Below, in pieces: positions 1 to 10,505 of a stretch of DNA of 64,000 nt; the first letter of the stretch is position 1, and every line of letters starts with the position of its first letter. The translations under genes and the position numbers were made by a program. The notes beneath the pieces are model-generated. The model did no database searches. It saw only the letters and a list, made by a program, of their open reading frames with translations, and was not told the origin of the DNA. Source of the stretch: Eurosta solidaginis (taxonomy: Eukaryota > Arthropoda > Insecta > Diptera > Tephritidae); contig NC_090319.1 in assembly GCF_040869045.1 (NCBI RefSeq), positions 361,725,739-361,789,738 on the forward strand, written 5' to 3'.

Positions 1-96
1 CTTTCCTTTCCTTTCCTTTCCTCTCCTTTCCTTTCCTTTCTTTTCCATGTCTTTCCTTTCCTTTCCTTTAATTTCCTTTCCTTTATACCTGATACG
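1..96. repeat. CCTTT pentanucleotide microsatellite
   Basis: Tandem pyrimidine-rich pentamers (ctttc/ccttt) with a few point variants run from the window edge to about base 90. The array probably continues to the left. No coding or regulatory signal is visible. Confidence 0.9.
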
Positions 97-364
97 CTCT
101 AATGTACACTAATCTATGTCGTTTTTGCCTGCAAAATTTGATCGTAGCAAGGTTGTTCGCTTGTTTCTGGTATTGACCGTCACAATCTTTGCTAGGACTT
201 AAAGTGGGCAGTGTATATATATAGGACATAGAGGATTTCCAGACCTCTTCGAAAAAAATAGATGTGGCTGTTTGTTAGATAGCTGAAATGGGTTAAGGGG
301 TTCAGCGACAAACAACAAAAGTAAAACTATATTTTAAAAATTTTGCTAGCTTAATGGGTGCTCC

Positions 365-1070
365 CTTAAAGTCCTTTTTAAACGGGTTTATGTAGCTTGA
401 CTTGAGAGGCCGGCCGGACGACACGAATTTTGTAATTAAAATTTAAATAACTTCCTGATAAGCTACAAGCTTCAAACTTGGAATATAGTTCAGAACCTGA
501 TGACAATGCAATAATAAGAAAAAAATCGCCGCTAGTTGGCGCAAGGACCGAGAAATTAAAATGAAAAAATCGTATTTGTCGTCCTATTTGGCTCATATTT
601 GAAACAAATATTACACACAATCCGGTAGAAGTTACATCAAAATACTTTGGAGTTCGAGGAGGGACAATCATACGAGGCGCTGAATCGGGATTATGTGTTG
701 AGGACTTAGATTGTAACAAATTGTCAGGAAAGAGTCCTTGTAATAATGAGTCACTAAATGATCTAAATAGAGCGTGGTATTTTATCCTTTCCTTACCTAA
801 AAATCTAAAAATATGAGGCGTAGCATAACCTGATTAAAGCTCAGTTGGTCTCATTTATGACTGCCAATAGAAATTTGACGCGCCGAACGGTTTTATTTAA
901 TTGTCTGATCAACGCCCTAGATTGATGGGGAGTGTGATGAATAGTACCTAGGACCTACCTAATTATTTTTTAGCTTTTTGTATTACTACTACTTAATGTA
1001 CATTGTTTTCAATAATACCGTTTAACTCAAACATTTTTTTAAAATTATTTTATTTTGATAATGTATTACA
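365..1070. repeat. Dispersed repeat family D, copy 1 (rearranged)
   Basis: Two blocks match other copies in this window. Bases about 365-745 are the reverse complement of 23790-24255, sharing the stretch around gtcaggaaagagtccttg. Bases about 810-1050 match 23485-23710 directly, including gcgtagcataacctgatt. The halves are therefore in opposite orientation here but the same orientation in copy 2. A 113-codon minus-strand ORF covers the first block but is not conserved between copies, so I regard it as chance. The family type is unknown to me. Confidence 0.7.
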
Positions 1071-2148
1071 ACAATATAACTTCGGGCTAATGAACTACAA
1101 ACCTGACTCCTCGTTGTTCAATCAAAACTGCAGTATGTAGTAACTTGTTAAGTAAAATGTATTTGTTTTTTTAACCTAGTAAAATGTGTACTTTTGCTTT
1201 TCTTTTTACTGTAATTTTTTGTTTGTATTTTGTGTTTTTAAATTGCAATACCATCATTTATTCTCTCGCCACCAATGTGGTGTTGTTGCATTGCTGATTG
1301 CTACTCCTTTCTGGGTTTTTTCGTTGCCTTCTTCCGTTCTGATTCAGTTCGCAGGACTTGCCCCATATGTCATGTATTATTGTTTACACTACAATTGTTG
1401 GCGCTCAAGTCACGTAAATAATTTGACCGCAAACATTTTTTAATTTACAAATACCCTGCAGTGAAAAAGTTTAGTTTTGAAATGTTGCTCTTCTAGTATT
1501 TTCCGAAGCCTCACTAATTTATTGTAAATCCCTTTGGTAGCAATAAACTATCGAATTTAAATGTTGATGCTGTGGTGTATGGGGTATCTATCTTGATGTG
1601 TTCTTTTCCGGTCTTAAATCGTCAGTTGAGATATAGCAGAACCCTTTCTAAATTCCACGCTACAGATGTACAAATGGAATATGTCGAAATATTCGTATTA
1701 GTTCTATTTTTAATATTGCATCTCTTTTGTTTTCTAGTTATTGATTTCAGAGAGGGGTATATATTTACATATGTATGGTCGCAGTTGAGGGTGTGTGCAC
1801 AAGTATAGTTCGTGGTATACAGTCGAGAAATAAAGAAAAGAAGAGAAAACCTCGGAGGTTTTCATTTTAATTATTTAAAAGTTTTGATTGTGAGCTCTCT
1901 CTTTGTTTTCGTATTCACGTAGAGAAGACATCATCGCAAAAGTGTTGTAGCCCACAAAATATGCTAGTGAATGCTCAATGCTGTAATAGGTAGCCCGGAA
2001 ATTCACAAATATCTGACAATATAATCAAGATTTTCCCCTCCACTTCCACTCCAAATTTATTACTTCCCAGTACCCCTCAACGAACGACTTTCTCTAATGC
2101 ACTTAGGATCCACTTTCAAATCTCTGCCAAACTCTTCCTTTTTCTCCT
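1071..2148. other. Unannotated AT-rich stretch
   Basis: Short ORFs of under 90 codons occur with no recognisable domain or good coding character. No terminal repeats were noticed. I see nothing further. Confidence 0.5.
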
Positions 2149-2535
2149 GTTGCTGTTGCTATTGCAGCGATAAGGACACTCCCCGAAAGTTTAGGGGAGT
2201 GTTATCGGTGTTGATGGTCCTTTTCCGGATGCAGATTCGGTACGTTCCGGTAACAAGCACCATTAAATTACTAGCCCGACCATCTCTGGTAAGATTTTGT
2301 AGGACCATGCATACTAGGCCATAAGAAGTTCGTGGTCGTCAGAGCCTCAGCTGTTAATGAAATAGGATTCGCCACCCATAGGTGAGGTTGAAAATTAGGT
2401 TGGAGAAGCTGTATATTGCGCACCCCTTGAAAGTGTTGCGCTACAAAACCCCTTTAATCAATTTGGTATTTTAGTCGCCTCCTATGACAGGCATACCTAC
2501 AACTGGTATATTCTAAGCGCCCAAACCCGCTGGGG
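2149..2535 (-). mobile_element. SINE-like family B, copy 1
   Basis: The copy starts with a degenerate GTT-rich run (tgttgctgttgct) and ends at the shared cccgctgggg block. Internally it has the family landmarks: an actcccc/ggggagt inverted pair, a block resembling acaagcaccattaa-gtgctagcccgacc, and tagtcgcctc-acaggcatacctac. Three other copies lie at 28.7, 31.6 and 49.0 kb. Read on the minus strand, the copy ends in a CAA-type tail, as many SINEs do. No clear target duplication is visible here. The promoter origin of the head was not established. Confidence 0.7.
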
Positions 2536-3448
2536 CTTCCAGTTGCTCAACATCTTGATTGCTTTTGCAAAAGAAACTTGTTGGTATGCGCCAACATCGT
2601 AGTGTCGTTGCAATAGCAAAATGGCTTATGATGACACCCGTAACTACTCTTATTGCAAAATCAGATCTGTGTAGCTTGATAAGTAAAGCAGTTCTTGTTC
2701 AAACATGGCCAAAATGCTGTTGAGACCTCGCAACCATTCCGGTTGTTTTACAGCAAGACTAATGAGCTAATCTTATTTTGGGCAAATTTCTTTAGAAAAT
2801 TACCCAGTGGAGGTAATATGGAACTGTCCGGCTTACTTATGTCCCTTTCGGAACTTTTCCTGGCCATCCATTCTGCAAACTTATTACTTTTAGTATTGAA
2901 GTGCCCTTGGACACAGCAAATGAAGTTGTTGTGATGCCCTATGGACACTAGCGAGACTCAAAATATGTACACGAAATAAGTTGTGTTATACTGCCTTTGA
3001 GAAAGCCTAGCGATTGGCAAAAAATTTCTCTCTATTGCATAGACATCCGCTTGGAAGACACTACATGACTCAGTTAGTCGTTTCGACTGATTTGCTAGCG
3101 GATGCATTGCGTGCAGGGTACATTGTTACGTCCCTACCATAGGCTTTCCTCCTATTGTTTTCTCGAAGGATATTATATATTCTTAACTTAAAAGAGCCCA
3201 AACCTGCGTTTAAGGTTTCAGCTCCCTGAGTTATCGGAATGTTCCTTAAAACTGGAAAGCAAGATTTTCGAGTTCGTACGATTTCTTGAACATTCACGAT
3301 CCCTTGACTATCAATTGCCATTCTGATGTGTGTTCAAAGTTTCAAGAGCTCGTCTGGAAATCACTCAACACTCCAAATTCTTTATTAAAATTCGTTCAAA
3401 AACATGAATGGAGTTAAAAAAAAGGCACCGATTCGATACGTTCGATTT
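2536..3448. other. Unannotated stretch
   Basis: Only short overlapping ORFs on both strands (for example 2695-2934 plus and 3070-3321 minus), none with a recognisable domain. No repeat structure was noticed. Confidence 0.5.
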
Positions 3449-4322
3449 TTATACCCAACCGAACTTGTACACAGGGTATTATAACTTTGATTGGATAACG
3501 GTTGGTTGTACAGGTATACTGGAATCGAGATAGATATAGACTTACATATATCAAAATCATCAGTATCGAAAAATATTTGATTGAGCCATGTCCGTCCGTC
3601 CGTCTGACCGTTAACACGATAACTTGAGTCAAGATTGATATATCTTCACCAAATTTGGTACACGAGCTTATCTGCATCCAGAATAGATTGGTATTGAAAA
3701 TGAGCGAAATCGGATGAAAACCACGCCCACTTTTTATATATACAACATTTTGGAATAATACACCTAGAATGTTGAAATTTGACGTGTGGACTGATGTTGA
3801 GACTTTTGATAAAAATTTGAAAAAATTTTTAAAATGGGCGTGGTACCGCCCACATGTGATAAATTCAATTTTACAAATATTATTAATCATAAATCAAAAA
3901 TCGTTAAACCTATCGTAATAAAATTCGGCAGAGAGGTTGCCTTTACTATTTATAAGGAATGCTTTGAAGAAAAATTACTGAAATCGGTTAAGGACCACGC
4001 CCATTTTTATATAAAAGATTTTTAGAAGGGTCGTAGACGAATAACATAAGATATATATCTGCAAAAAATTGCTTTATATCAATGGTATTTCATTTCATAA
4101 GTGGATTTATAACAATAAATAGGAAAATCTACTAAGCAATTTTCTATGTTTCGGGAACCATAACTCGAAGAAAAATTAGTTCAGAATAGAACCATATGTA
4201 TATGTATTCTTGCGCAGCCTTGTAACACTATTAAGCACACAAAACAAACAACAGCAGCATTTCCAGTGTACAGCTGGGTATGTAATGTTCGGTTTCATCC
4301 GAACTTAGACTTCCTTAGTTGT
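3449..4322 (+). repeat. Dispersed repeat family C, copy 1 (TCCG-run family)
   Basis: The left end reads tatacccaaccg and the right end carries acagctgggtatg followed by atccgaacttagacttcc. The other copy (25548 on) begins atacccagctg, the reverse complement of this copy's cagctgggtat, so the family appears to have inverted ends. The body contains gtccgtccgtccg, aacacgataacttga, and repeated 'cacgcccac'/'gggcgtgg' motifs. It is almost colinear with copy 2. ORFs inside are not conserved, so it is probably a non-autonomous element. I recall similar sequence from tephritid genomes but cannot name the superfamily. Confidence 0.7.
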
Positions 4323-4400
4323 TACAATTATCTGGTATAAACCCAATTTATACTGATTGGACCCACCAGACCCTTTTGAGCTTTATTTCACTATATCTAT

Positions 4401-4411
4401 GCCAGGAGATG
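4401..4411. repeat. Left target-site duplication of SINE copy 1
   Basis: The 11-bp gccaggagatg here is repeated exactly at 4761-4771, bracketing the SINE. The related piggyBac end near 9800 contains this word once, in reverse complement, giving an empty-site comparison. Confidence 0.85.
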
Positions 4412-4760
4412 GATAAAATAAAAACAAATGTAAGGCGCGATAACCTCCCAATAGATCTAATCAATTTGCGTCGTGTTCCCCTTGATTATCCCTACAAAAT
4501 GGCCGGACGGGATCTACATATTTTATGCCGACCCCGTACGGCATCTGCGAGGCAGATGAGTTTTCACTGAGAGCTTTTCATGGCAGAAATACACTCGGAG
4601 TGCTTGCCAAACACTGCCGAGGGGCGACCCTCCTCTTAGAAAAATTTTCTTCTAATTGGAAAACCTTATTTCTAAAATTTTGATGTAGCTTTTCCCGGGG
4701 TATGAACCCAGGGCATTCGGTGTGGTAGGCGGAGCACGCTACCGTCACACCACGGAGGCC
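4412..4760 (-). mobile_element. tRNA-Gly-headed SINE family A, copy 1
   Basis: Read on the minus strand, the copy starts ggcctccgtggtgtgacgg. It continues through a tRNA-like head with a B-box-like ggttcatacccc (about 4700-4712) and ends in an AT-rich tail after gcgccttacatttg. The head can be laid against tRNA-Gly: D-arm gtgg...ggtagcgtgctc, anticodon-arm region gcctaccaca, and the T-arm. Pol III transcription from this internal promoter is expected from family knowledge. The copy is flanked by a perfect 11-bp duplication, so it retroposed as a complete unit into a piggyBac fragment. Related copies lie at 12.2, 27.6, 33.6 and 56.7 kb. Confidence 0.85.
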
Positions 4761-4771
4761 GCCAGGAGATG
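4761..4771. repeat. Right target-site duplication of SINE copy 1
   Basis: An exact 11-bp copy of gccaggagatg at 4401-4411; it marks the tRNA-head side of the SINE. Confidence 0.85.
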
Positions 4772-4938
4772 ACTTTATATTTTAACGCTTTTTGATGTCT
4801 TTGGTTAAGTACTTTAGCGCATTTTTTTCATGCATATATTTAGGAAATTTTATGAATAATTATTGAATTAAAGTTTTCATTGAAAAAGTCGTATTGTGTA
4901 CCAACGGGTCTAGCCATGCCCTCACGTAGATAGCGTAG

Positions 4939-5140
4939 TCTATATCTATATAAGAATAAATTGCTGTGCGTTAGTCTAGCTAAAACTGAAATAAGGCTTA
5001 ACGGTTTTCTATAATTTTTTTGTTCCATTCGTTATAGTTCAAAGACGATAAAAAAAATTTAAAATTGGGCGGTACCGCAAAGTTTTAATTCGCCTTATTT
5101 CTGCATTTGAAAAAGCTATCAATATATGGTATAGAGATGC
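4939..5140 (+). mobile_element. Helitron-type 5' end fragment
   Basis: The stretch begins tctatatctatataag and continues gaataaattgctgtgcgtta and gtctagctaaaactg. This resembles the TC-starting, TATATA-rich 5' ends of insect Helitrons followed by an 'attgctgt-cgttagtc' block. The right limit is unclear because the sequence runs into the G-rich minisatellite. No Rep/helicase ORF and no matching 3' hairpin are present, so this is a truncated or non-autonomous piece. Naming rests on recalled family ends. Confidence 0.5.
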
Positions 5141-5141
5141 C

Positions 5142-5470
5142 AAACATGAGGAAATTGAGGTTGGGAGAAGGATGGGGTATAGAACTGGAGTGAGAGTGGG
5201 AGTGAGATGAGAGTGGGGGTGGAAATGCCAGTGGGAATGGGAGTGAATGTGTGAACGGGAATGCGGAGTGTGTAATAGAATTCCCATTAGTGGTGAGAGC
5301 GGAAGCGGTGTAGAAGTGGTTGTGGGAGAGAAATGAGGGTGGGCGTGGGGCGTGGGGAAGTGGGATTGAGTATGAGAGTGGGAACGGGAATAGTAGTATG
5401 GGGTGGGAATGGGAGTGCGAGTGGGAATGGTAATGGGTGTAGAAGTTGGTGTGAGAAAGGAGTGGACAGA
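5142..5470. repeat. G-rich degenerate minisatellite (gtgggaatgg-like)
   Basis: About 330 bases of irregular 6-12-base units such as gagtggga and gggaatgg lie on the plus strand. Long His/Pro/Thr/Ser ORFs on the minus strand are by-products of the repeat composition, not genes. The strong strand asymmetry (G on plus, C on minus) could promote unusual structure. Confidence 0.75.
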
Positions 5471-5479
5471 ATAAGAAGA

Positions 5480-6306
5480 CAATGGAATATTAAATAGAAA
5501 ATAATGGTAAAAAACGAGTGAAAAGGGGAACAGAGTTTAAATTTTTCAATATATGTAATCAAATTTTCAGGTAGGACAAAGTCTGCCATAAACACTAGTT
5601 TTATACAACTTCGTCACCTTTGCAAAATCATTGCCAAACCACACAAATACGCGATGTGGTAAACTTAAGATTTTCTAGCCCTGCATCTAGGTCCATCCAA
5701 AAAAAAAAGAGTATAACTTTCATATTTGAATATCAATTTTGTAAAATAATATTAAATTGAAATTGGACTCCAAAATTGCATTTAAGCACTTTCACTTATA
5801 TAAAGCTCTTAAAGGGGAAAAACATATTTAGTAATAAAGATTGCTTTAATTTATCATGGAAAAATTCGTAAGGAAGCAACTGTAAGCTAAGAAGCTTTTT
5901 TGCTCATCTGTTAAATTGCCGTCAGATATAGGGGTTTGCAGTTGGTTCGTAGATGGTTTTGCAAAGGCATCGGCGATATGTTTTATGTGCTTTAAACCAA
6001 CTCATTTAAATTTTATTATTTGATTTGATTTATAGAATAGAACAGCTGTTTTTAAAAAAATTTACTAAATTCCCACAAACTTATGTTAAAGTTTCTTGTG
6101 GTCCAATTGTGCGCTATATAATAATACAGGTATGCGTCAAAATAAGGGTAAATGTCGAAATCGTACTTCGCTAAACAATGTAATGTCAAATCAAATGAAA
6201 AAACAAGCAATCAGCTGCACTATTAACGGTACCTGAACTGTTCCGCCGTGTTATTTCGTTTAAAATTTGGAAACTTTTCGTATCCCACTCAGTTTAGTTT
6301 CTGTAA
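5480..6306. other. Unannotated AT-rich stretch
   Basis: AT-rich sequence with no ORF of note and no recognised repeat. I see nothing further. Confidence 0.5.
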
Positions 6307-6885
6307 TCTATATATATAAAAATTCTATATCTGTGTGTGTATGTTCCCAATGGAAACGTATTTCCCACACTTCAATGATCACTAAATTTTGGCTATGGGT
6401 TCCTTCGATCAAGGCGAAGGTTTTATATTTCAGAATTAAAAATTTAGATAAAAATTTTTTTTTTTTCAATTTCACGTGGGCGACTGGGTGGTGCGACAAA
6501 TTGTGTATGTCAGCAAAAGTTACACGTACACCATGTACGTACTTCAGTGTAGAACTTTTGTTTGGTCATAGCATTGGATTCACAAAAATCTAAAGCGATT
6601 GTGTGATTTAAAAGTTTTTATTAAATTTAAGCATTCCATTGTAAAAATAGCTGTCTATATGAAATAATAGACAAAAATTGTACTGCTAAAATATTTTGAT
6701 TAACTCTCATTTTGACAGATACCTGTATTTTTGAGTACCCATGGCTGGACCCCAAAGAAATTTTATCATCAATTTATAGAAACTGCACTTAATTTTTTTA
6801 TTTTTGAATACTATCTTGAAAACTTAAATAAGGCACTCTGTTAATAAAATAAAATATTTAAATTAAAATAAATTTACATATATTT

Positions 6886-7482
6886 TTGGTAAGCTTTTCC
6901 GATCTATTCGGAAGTAGTGCAAATAAAACAATTTATTTCACCTTACAGCTTGACGTTTCGCCAAATTTCCTTAACTTCTTCTGAAGCAATTATGTATTTG
7001 TTAACAATAAAAACACAAAAACAACAACAAAATTAATTTGAAATTATCACAATTACACATATTAACATTTAACATTGATTTATAAGTTTTCAAATTTTCA
7101 CTTACATTTGAATTATGGCATTAAATTAAAGAAATAAAACATAATTTACAAGAACAAGAGATAAAAAATATAGAAGATTAAAAATATAAAATAACACGAT
7201 ACCATCTACTGTGGTACACTTGTCATACTAAAAGTAAAATGTTATAAATATAATATGTAAGTGGCAGCGATACCATCTGTGTCCTCTTTCTTATTCATAG
7301 TCTTTTCCCTATTTTGTGAAATTCGTAGGCTTTTCAAGGTGTATCGTTTTTTCTCTCTAGCTTCTTAGTCTATTATTTTCGTGTTTTCGAAGTCATCGAC
7401 GTGGTTGTGTGTTATTGCGTGTTGTGAGAGAGCTGTATTTTGTTTTTGTTTCCTAATATCAGCTGTTCAGCTAATCGTGTAC
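6886..7482 (-). repeat. Left arm of the Penelope-like inverted repeat
   Basis: Runs from tttggtaagcttttccg to ctaatcgtgtac. The whole arm pairs with 7715-8315 apart from scattered substitutions. It contains an array of short AT-rich words and a hammerhead-like block at about 6951-6992 on the minus strand. Confidence 0.85.
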
Positions 7483-7720
7483 CCAAAGCACGCTTAGTTG
7501 TTCCTATATAAACTTTGTTGCATTTTTCTTCGTTATTCCCTTTGCATTCTATTTTGTAAACTACATTGCTTTGTTGTTCTCTGTTTATAGGGGTTTTTGT
7601 TTTTGTGAAGCATCTTGATAATGTGTGGTTGGCTTTGTAAGCTATTGTGATGTTCTGTTGTTTAATTACGTCTTGTGTTAAATTTTCTGTTAGCCTGGGA
7701 ATATGAGTGACACTGTACAC
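7412..7720 (-). pseudogene. GIY-YIG endonuclease fragment of a Penelope-like element
   Basis: A 102-codon open frame, mostly in the spacer between the inverted arms. The middle reads VVYKIECK, then a short Cys/Asn-rich turn, then KVYIGTTKRALGTRLAE. This is the GIY-YIG layout: YK.I/YIG strands about 15 residues apart, followed by the conserved Arg helix (R-LG-RL-E). In intact elements the domain follows the reverse transcriptase and nicks DNA to start target-primed reverse transcription. Here no RT precedes it and the frame stops soon after the helix, before the catalytic Glu/Asn region that would follow, so it is certainly inactive. The fragment fixes the element class. The first residues come from the right arm. 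Confidence 0.75.
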
Positions 7721-8315
7721 GATTAGCCGAACATGAAGCTGATATTAGGAAACAAAAACAAAATACAGCTCTCTCACAACACGCAATAACACACAACCAC
7801 GTCGCTGACTTCGAAAACACGAAACTAATAGACAAAGAAGCTAGAGAGAAAAAACGATACACCTTGAAAAGCCTACGAATTTTACAAAATAGGGGAAAGA
7901 CTATGAATAAGAAAGAGGACACAGATGGTATCGCTGCCACTTACATATTATGTTTATAACATTTTACTTTTAGTATGACAAGTGTACCACAGTAGATGGT
8001 ATCGTTTTATTTTATATTTATAATCTTCCATATTTTTTATCTCTTGTTCTTTTAAATTATGTTTTATTTCTTTAATTTAATGCCGTAATTCAAATGTAAG
8101 TGAAAATTTGAAAACCTATAAATCAATGTTAAATGTTAATATGTGTAATTGTGATAATTTCAAATTAATGTTGTTGTTGTTTTTGTGTGTTTATTGTTAA
8201 CAAATACAGAATTGCTCCAAAAGAAGCCAAGGAAATTTGGCGAAACGTTGAGCTGTAAGGTGAAATAATTGTTTTATTTGCACTACTTCCAAATAGATCG
8301 GAAAAGCTTACCAAA
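7715..8315 (+). repeat. Right arm of the Penelope-like inverted repeat
   Basis: Reverse complement of 6886-7482, ending gaaaagcttaccaaa. The hammerhead-like block on the plus strand (about 8213-8255) has a gccaa/ttggc stem followed by gaaacgttgagctg. The catalytic ctganga box has decayed to caaaaga. Confidence 0.85.
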
Positions 8316-8359
8316 CCGGAAACCAATATATAAAGTAAGTTTATTTGTGTACACTTATA

Positions 8360-9609
8360 CCTTATGTAATAGCATTTCGAGTGTAGCTGGCAAACAGCTT
8401 CTTCACACACCTGACAAAAGAATCTTGTTTTTCTACTCAGAGGAAATAACTGCCCTGTTTTTGTGTTTTTTTCATTTCGGTTGGGATTCATATTTTATTG
8501 CTTCGAAGAATTCCAAAGTAGGGCAGCCCCGAGCTCATTAGATTCTAAATAAATTAAAACTAGAAAAGAAGTTATCGGCAACTACTTTGCGCCCTGAGTT
8601 TGCATATTTTGAAACCAAACATATTCATTCATTTTCTCCTTGGATTTTTGCTCTATCTTCATTGGCTACTTTTCCAGTATAAATATCTCCTATCAAAGGA
8701 TAATGAGGTTTCGCGTCACATGTCCACTGTACTTTTATGCCGTACTTAGCAGGTTTTGAAGGTATGTATTGAGTAAATTTTGTTCTTCCTCGATAAGGAA
8801 AGAGTTGCTTGTCAACAGTTATCTCACTATTCATTTGAAAGCTTTCATTTAAAAAGTTTCATATATCTCGTATGGGTGCATTTTCTGAGCGAAAGGATCT
8901 AGTGCATCCGTCATCGAAGCTTATATAACGGGGTATTTTCAAAAAACTATGGTAAGACATTGTTGCTCTGAAAATCGGCAATTGGTTCGTTCTCCATGAA
9001 ACCGACGCCGCCTGGTTATTGATATTGCTGAGTCCTGCTGCAATAAGAATACCAAGAAAGCCCTTCTGCCCTGCTTTTACAAGATTTTGCCATTCTTTGC
9101 AATTGGTACGATTTTTCAATTTCCATTCATTTGTGTTTTTCATACCCTATTTGTTTGTTTCACTTATTATAATGTACGATAGGTTTGGTGTAAAAAACTC
9201 ATCAAAAACTTAAACAGGATAACTCGATTTGATAGTAGATCAGTATTCAAATCATCGTCGCTATCTGAACTGGTATATACATAACTGCTGCGACTTCTAT
9301 TTCGTGTTAAACTTCAATATCTGAAGCTTCAAATTCCGACTCATTTTCCATTTCTGAGGCACAATCATTATCGTCACTGTCATTATCGTTTTCAATTTCC
9401 TCGGCCAAAGCATTTGCAACCAACTTGTAAAATTTGGGATCACTACGTGGCACATTATCATAAATAAAATCAATTTTACTAATTTTTACTAAATAAATAA
9501 ACTTTTCACGGATAATAAAGAATTCTAATGACACGTGCAAAGTGAGAAAACAAAAATATTTTGGAAAACGGAACTTCAAATACAAAACAGCAAAGAAAGA
9601 AATGCACAA
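8360..9609 (-). pseudogene. piggyBac-type transposase remnant
   Basis: Four minus-strand open pieces appear in order. 9307-9609 holds an acidic N-terminal region (EEIENDNDSDDNDC). 8859-9143 holds FLGILIAAGLSN and PIFRATMSYHSFLKI, then a 'FDD...APIRDI' block. 8625-8834 has ITVDKQLFPYRGR-KF-QYIPSKPAKYGIK, the strongly conserved piggyBac core with one catalytic Asp. About 8370-8491 has a C-terminal Cys/His stretch (RKTRFFCQVCEEAVCQLH) resembling the zinc-binding tail. The pieces are in different frames with gaps, so no transposase can be made. Intact relatives are roughly 550-600 residues. The gene is consistent with the TTAA ends on both sides. Confidence 0.8.
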
Positions 9610-10143
9610 ACCGGAAATAAAATAGGCCGATGCATACGAACGATTTTAATCACTACGGTATTTACATAACGGTCTGGCCAGACCCATCAGTACTCAATAT
9701 GACTTTGACACTGAAAAATTCAATTACAAATGTTTATAAATGTAGGCATGAAAAAATTATGCAAAAATACATAAAGAGGGATATCAAGAAGCGTTAAAAC
9801 ATAAACTCATCTCCTGGCATAGAAATAGTGAATTAAAGTTCAAAAAGGTCTGGCTGGACCCATCAGTACAAATGAGGGTTAAGTTATGGGATTTTGAGTA
9901 TGAATTGTGTGTGACAAAATAAAATTTGAAAAATAAAGCAAAGAATTAAAAATTATAGGAATGAGGGATCTAAGAATAGATGGGAGCGGTAGAGGGTGTA
10001 AAAAAAGAGGGACAGATAAGGAAATTATAAAGAGTAAGAATGAGAAAAATTGGGAGATACATTGTGAAGAACATCAATAAAATCGTATATACTTGACCTT
10101 GAGTAACGGGAAGGAATGCGTTAAAATACACCTTCTTGTATAG

Positions 10144-10505
10144 TGTAACGAATTTACTGCAAATCCTCTTATTCGCAATCTTCTACTAACATTCGTATCG
10201 CTAAACTGTTGAATAAATAACTCCAATATTAAATAATGCAAAATGGCCTGTATTAAAGTACTTCACAATTAACACTTATACTTCGCAACTGATTGCTTAA
10301 ATCAAACTGATTGTCGCACCTCTACTGTTGCTGCTTTCATACTGTGTGATTTCCTCGTTGCATCTTATAGGCGCTTCCACAATTTACTTAGTTACTGGTA
10401 TATAATTATAATTACAATGATTGCATTATTGATGGGCATACAAGTCACTGCTTAGCATCGGCTTAGAGATGACAGTACCCCTTAGTGTTGCTAATATTCG
10501 TAGCA
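10144..10505 (-). mobile_element. Solo LTR related to the 38-44 kb gypsy element
   Basis: Starts tgtaacgaatttactgc and ends at gctaatattcgtagca. It shares with the full-length element's LTRs the blocks gcaatcttctactaa, ctaaactgttgaataaataa, aaatggcctgtattaaagta and cactgcttagcatcggc. At 362 bp it is about half the 740-bp LTR, lacking most of the middle. The flanks atag/atat are only a partial duplication. No internal retroviral sequence adjoins it, so it is a solo LTR from recombination or a short LTR variant. Orientation is the same as the full element. Confidence 0.75.

Larger units (their letters stand above)
4341..4935 (+). mobile_element. piggyBac-type terminal fragment, split by a SINE
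   Basis: With the SINE at 4412-4760 ignored, this stretch matches the reverse complement of the piggyBac 5' end at about 9665-9878. Shared landmarks are a terminal ccaattta-like block, tactgattggaccca, tatgccaggagatg, ttttaacgcttnttgat and accaacgggtctagcca. The TTAA expected outside the terminus has decayed to ataa (4337-4340). No transposase remains. It is either a truncated copy or a non-autonomous derivative. A Helitron-like end follows immediately. Confidence 0.7.
6886..8315 (-). mobile_element. Penelope-like element: inverted pair of 3' ends
   Basis: Two arms of about 600 bp (6886-7482 and 7715-8315) are near-perfect reverse complements around a 232-bp spacer. The spacer, read on the minus strand, encodes a GIY-YIG-type segment. 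Each arm carries an aaatttggcgaaacgt block laid out like the 3' half of a hammerhead ribozyme. Penelope-like elements are known for GIY-YIG endonucleases, hammerhead motifs in their terminal repeats, and partly inverted copies. The reverse transcriptase is absent, so this is a 5'-truncated copy joined to an inverted copy of its own end. It sits inside the piggyBac. Confidence 0.75.
6704..9878 (-). mobile_element. piggyBac-type transposon remnant with TTAA flanks
   Basis: TTAA at 6700-6703 is followed by ctctcattttgac. TTAA at 9879-9882 is preceded by the inverted version (gtacaaatgaggg), so the terminal repeats match as TTAA-cYctcattt. Subterminal motifs recur: ggtctggccagacc (perfect palindrome, 9671-9684) and ggtctggctggacc (9848-9861). 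Minus-strand ORF fragments encode piggyBac transposase. A Penelope-like inverted pair (6886-8315) is inserted near the 3' end. Without it the element is about 1.75 kb, so it may carry internal deletion as well as point decay. TTAA duplication is the hallmark of this superfamily. Confidence 0.8.

Noticed and set aside
3414..3890. 158-codon minus-strand ORF
   Set aside because: Within dispersed repeat C. The equivalent frame in copy 2 is split and shifted, so no selection on coding is evident.
5039..5595. His/Pro/Ser/Thr-rich minus ORFs
   Set aside because: They arise from the G-rich minisatellite and change composition with frame.
9307..9609. Host gene with acidic C-terminus
   Set aside because: The acidic stretch sits at the N-terminal position of a piggyBac transposase remnant bounded by TTAA ends.
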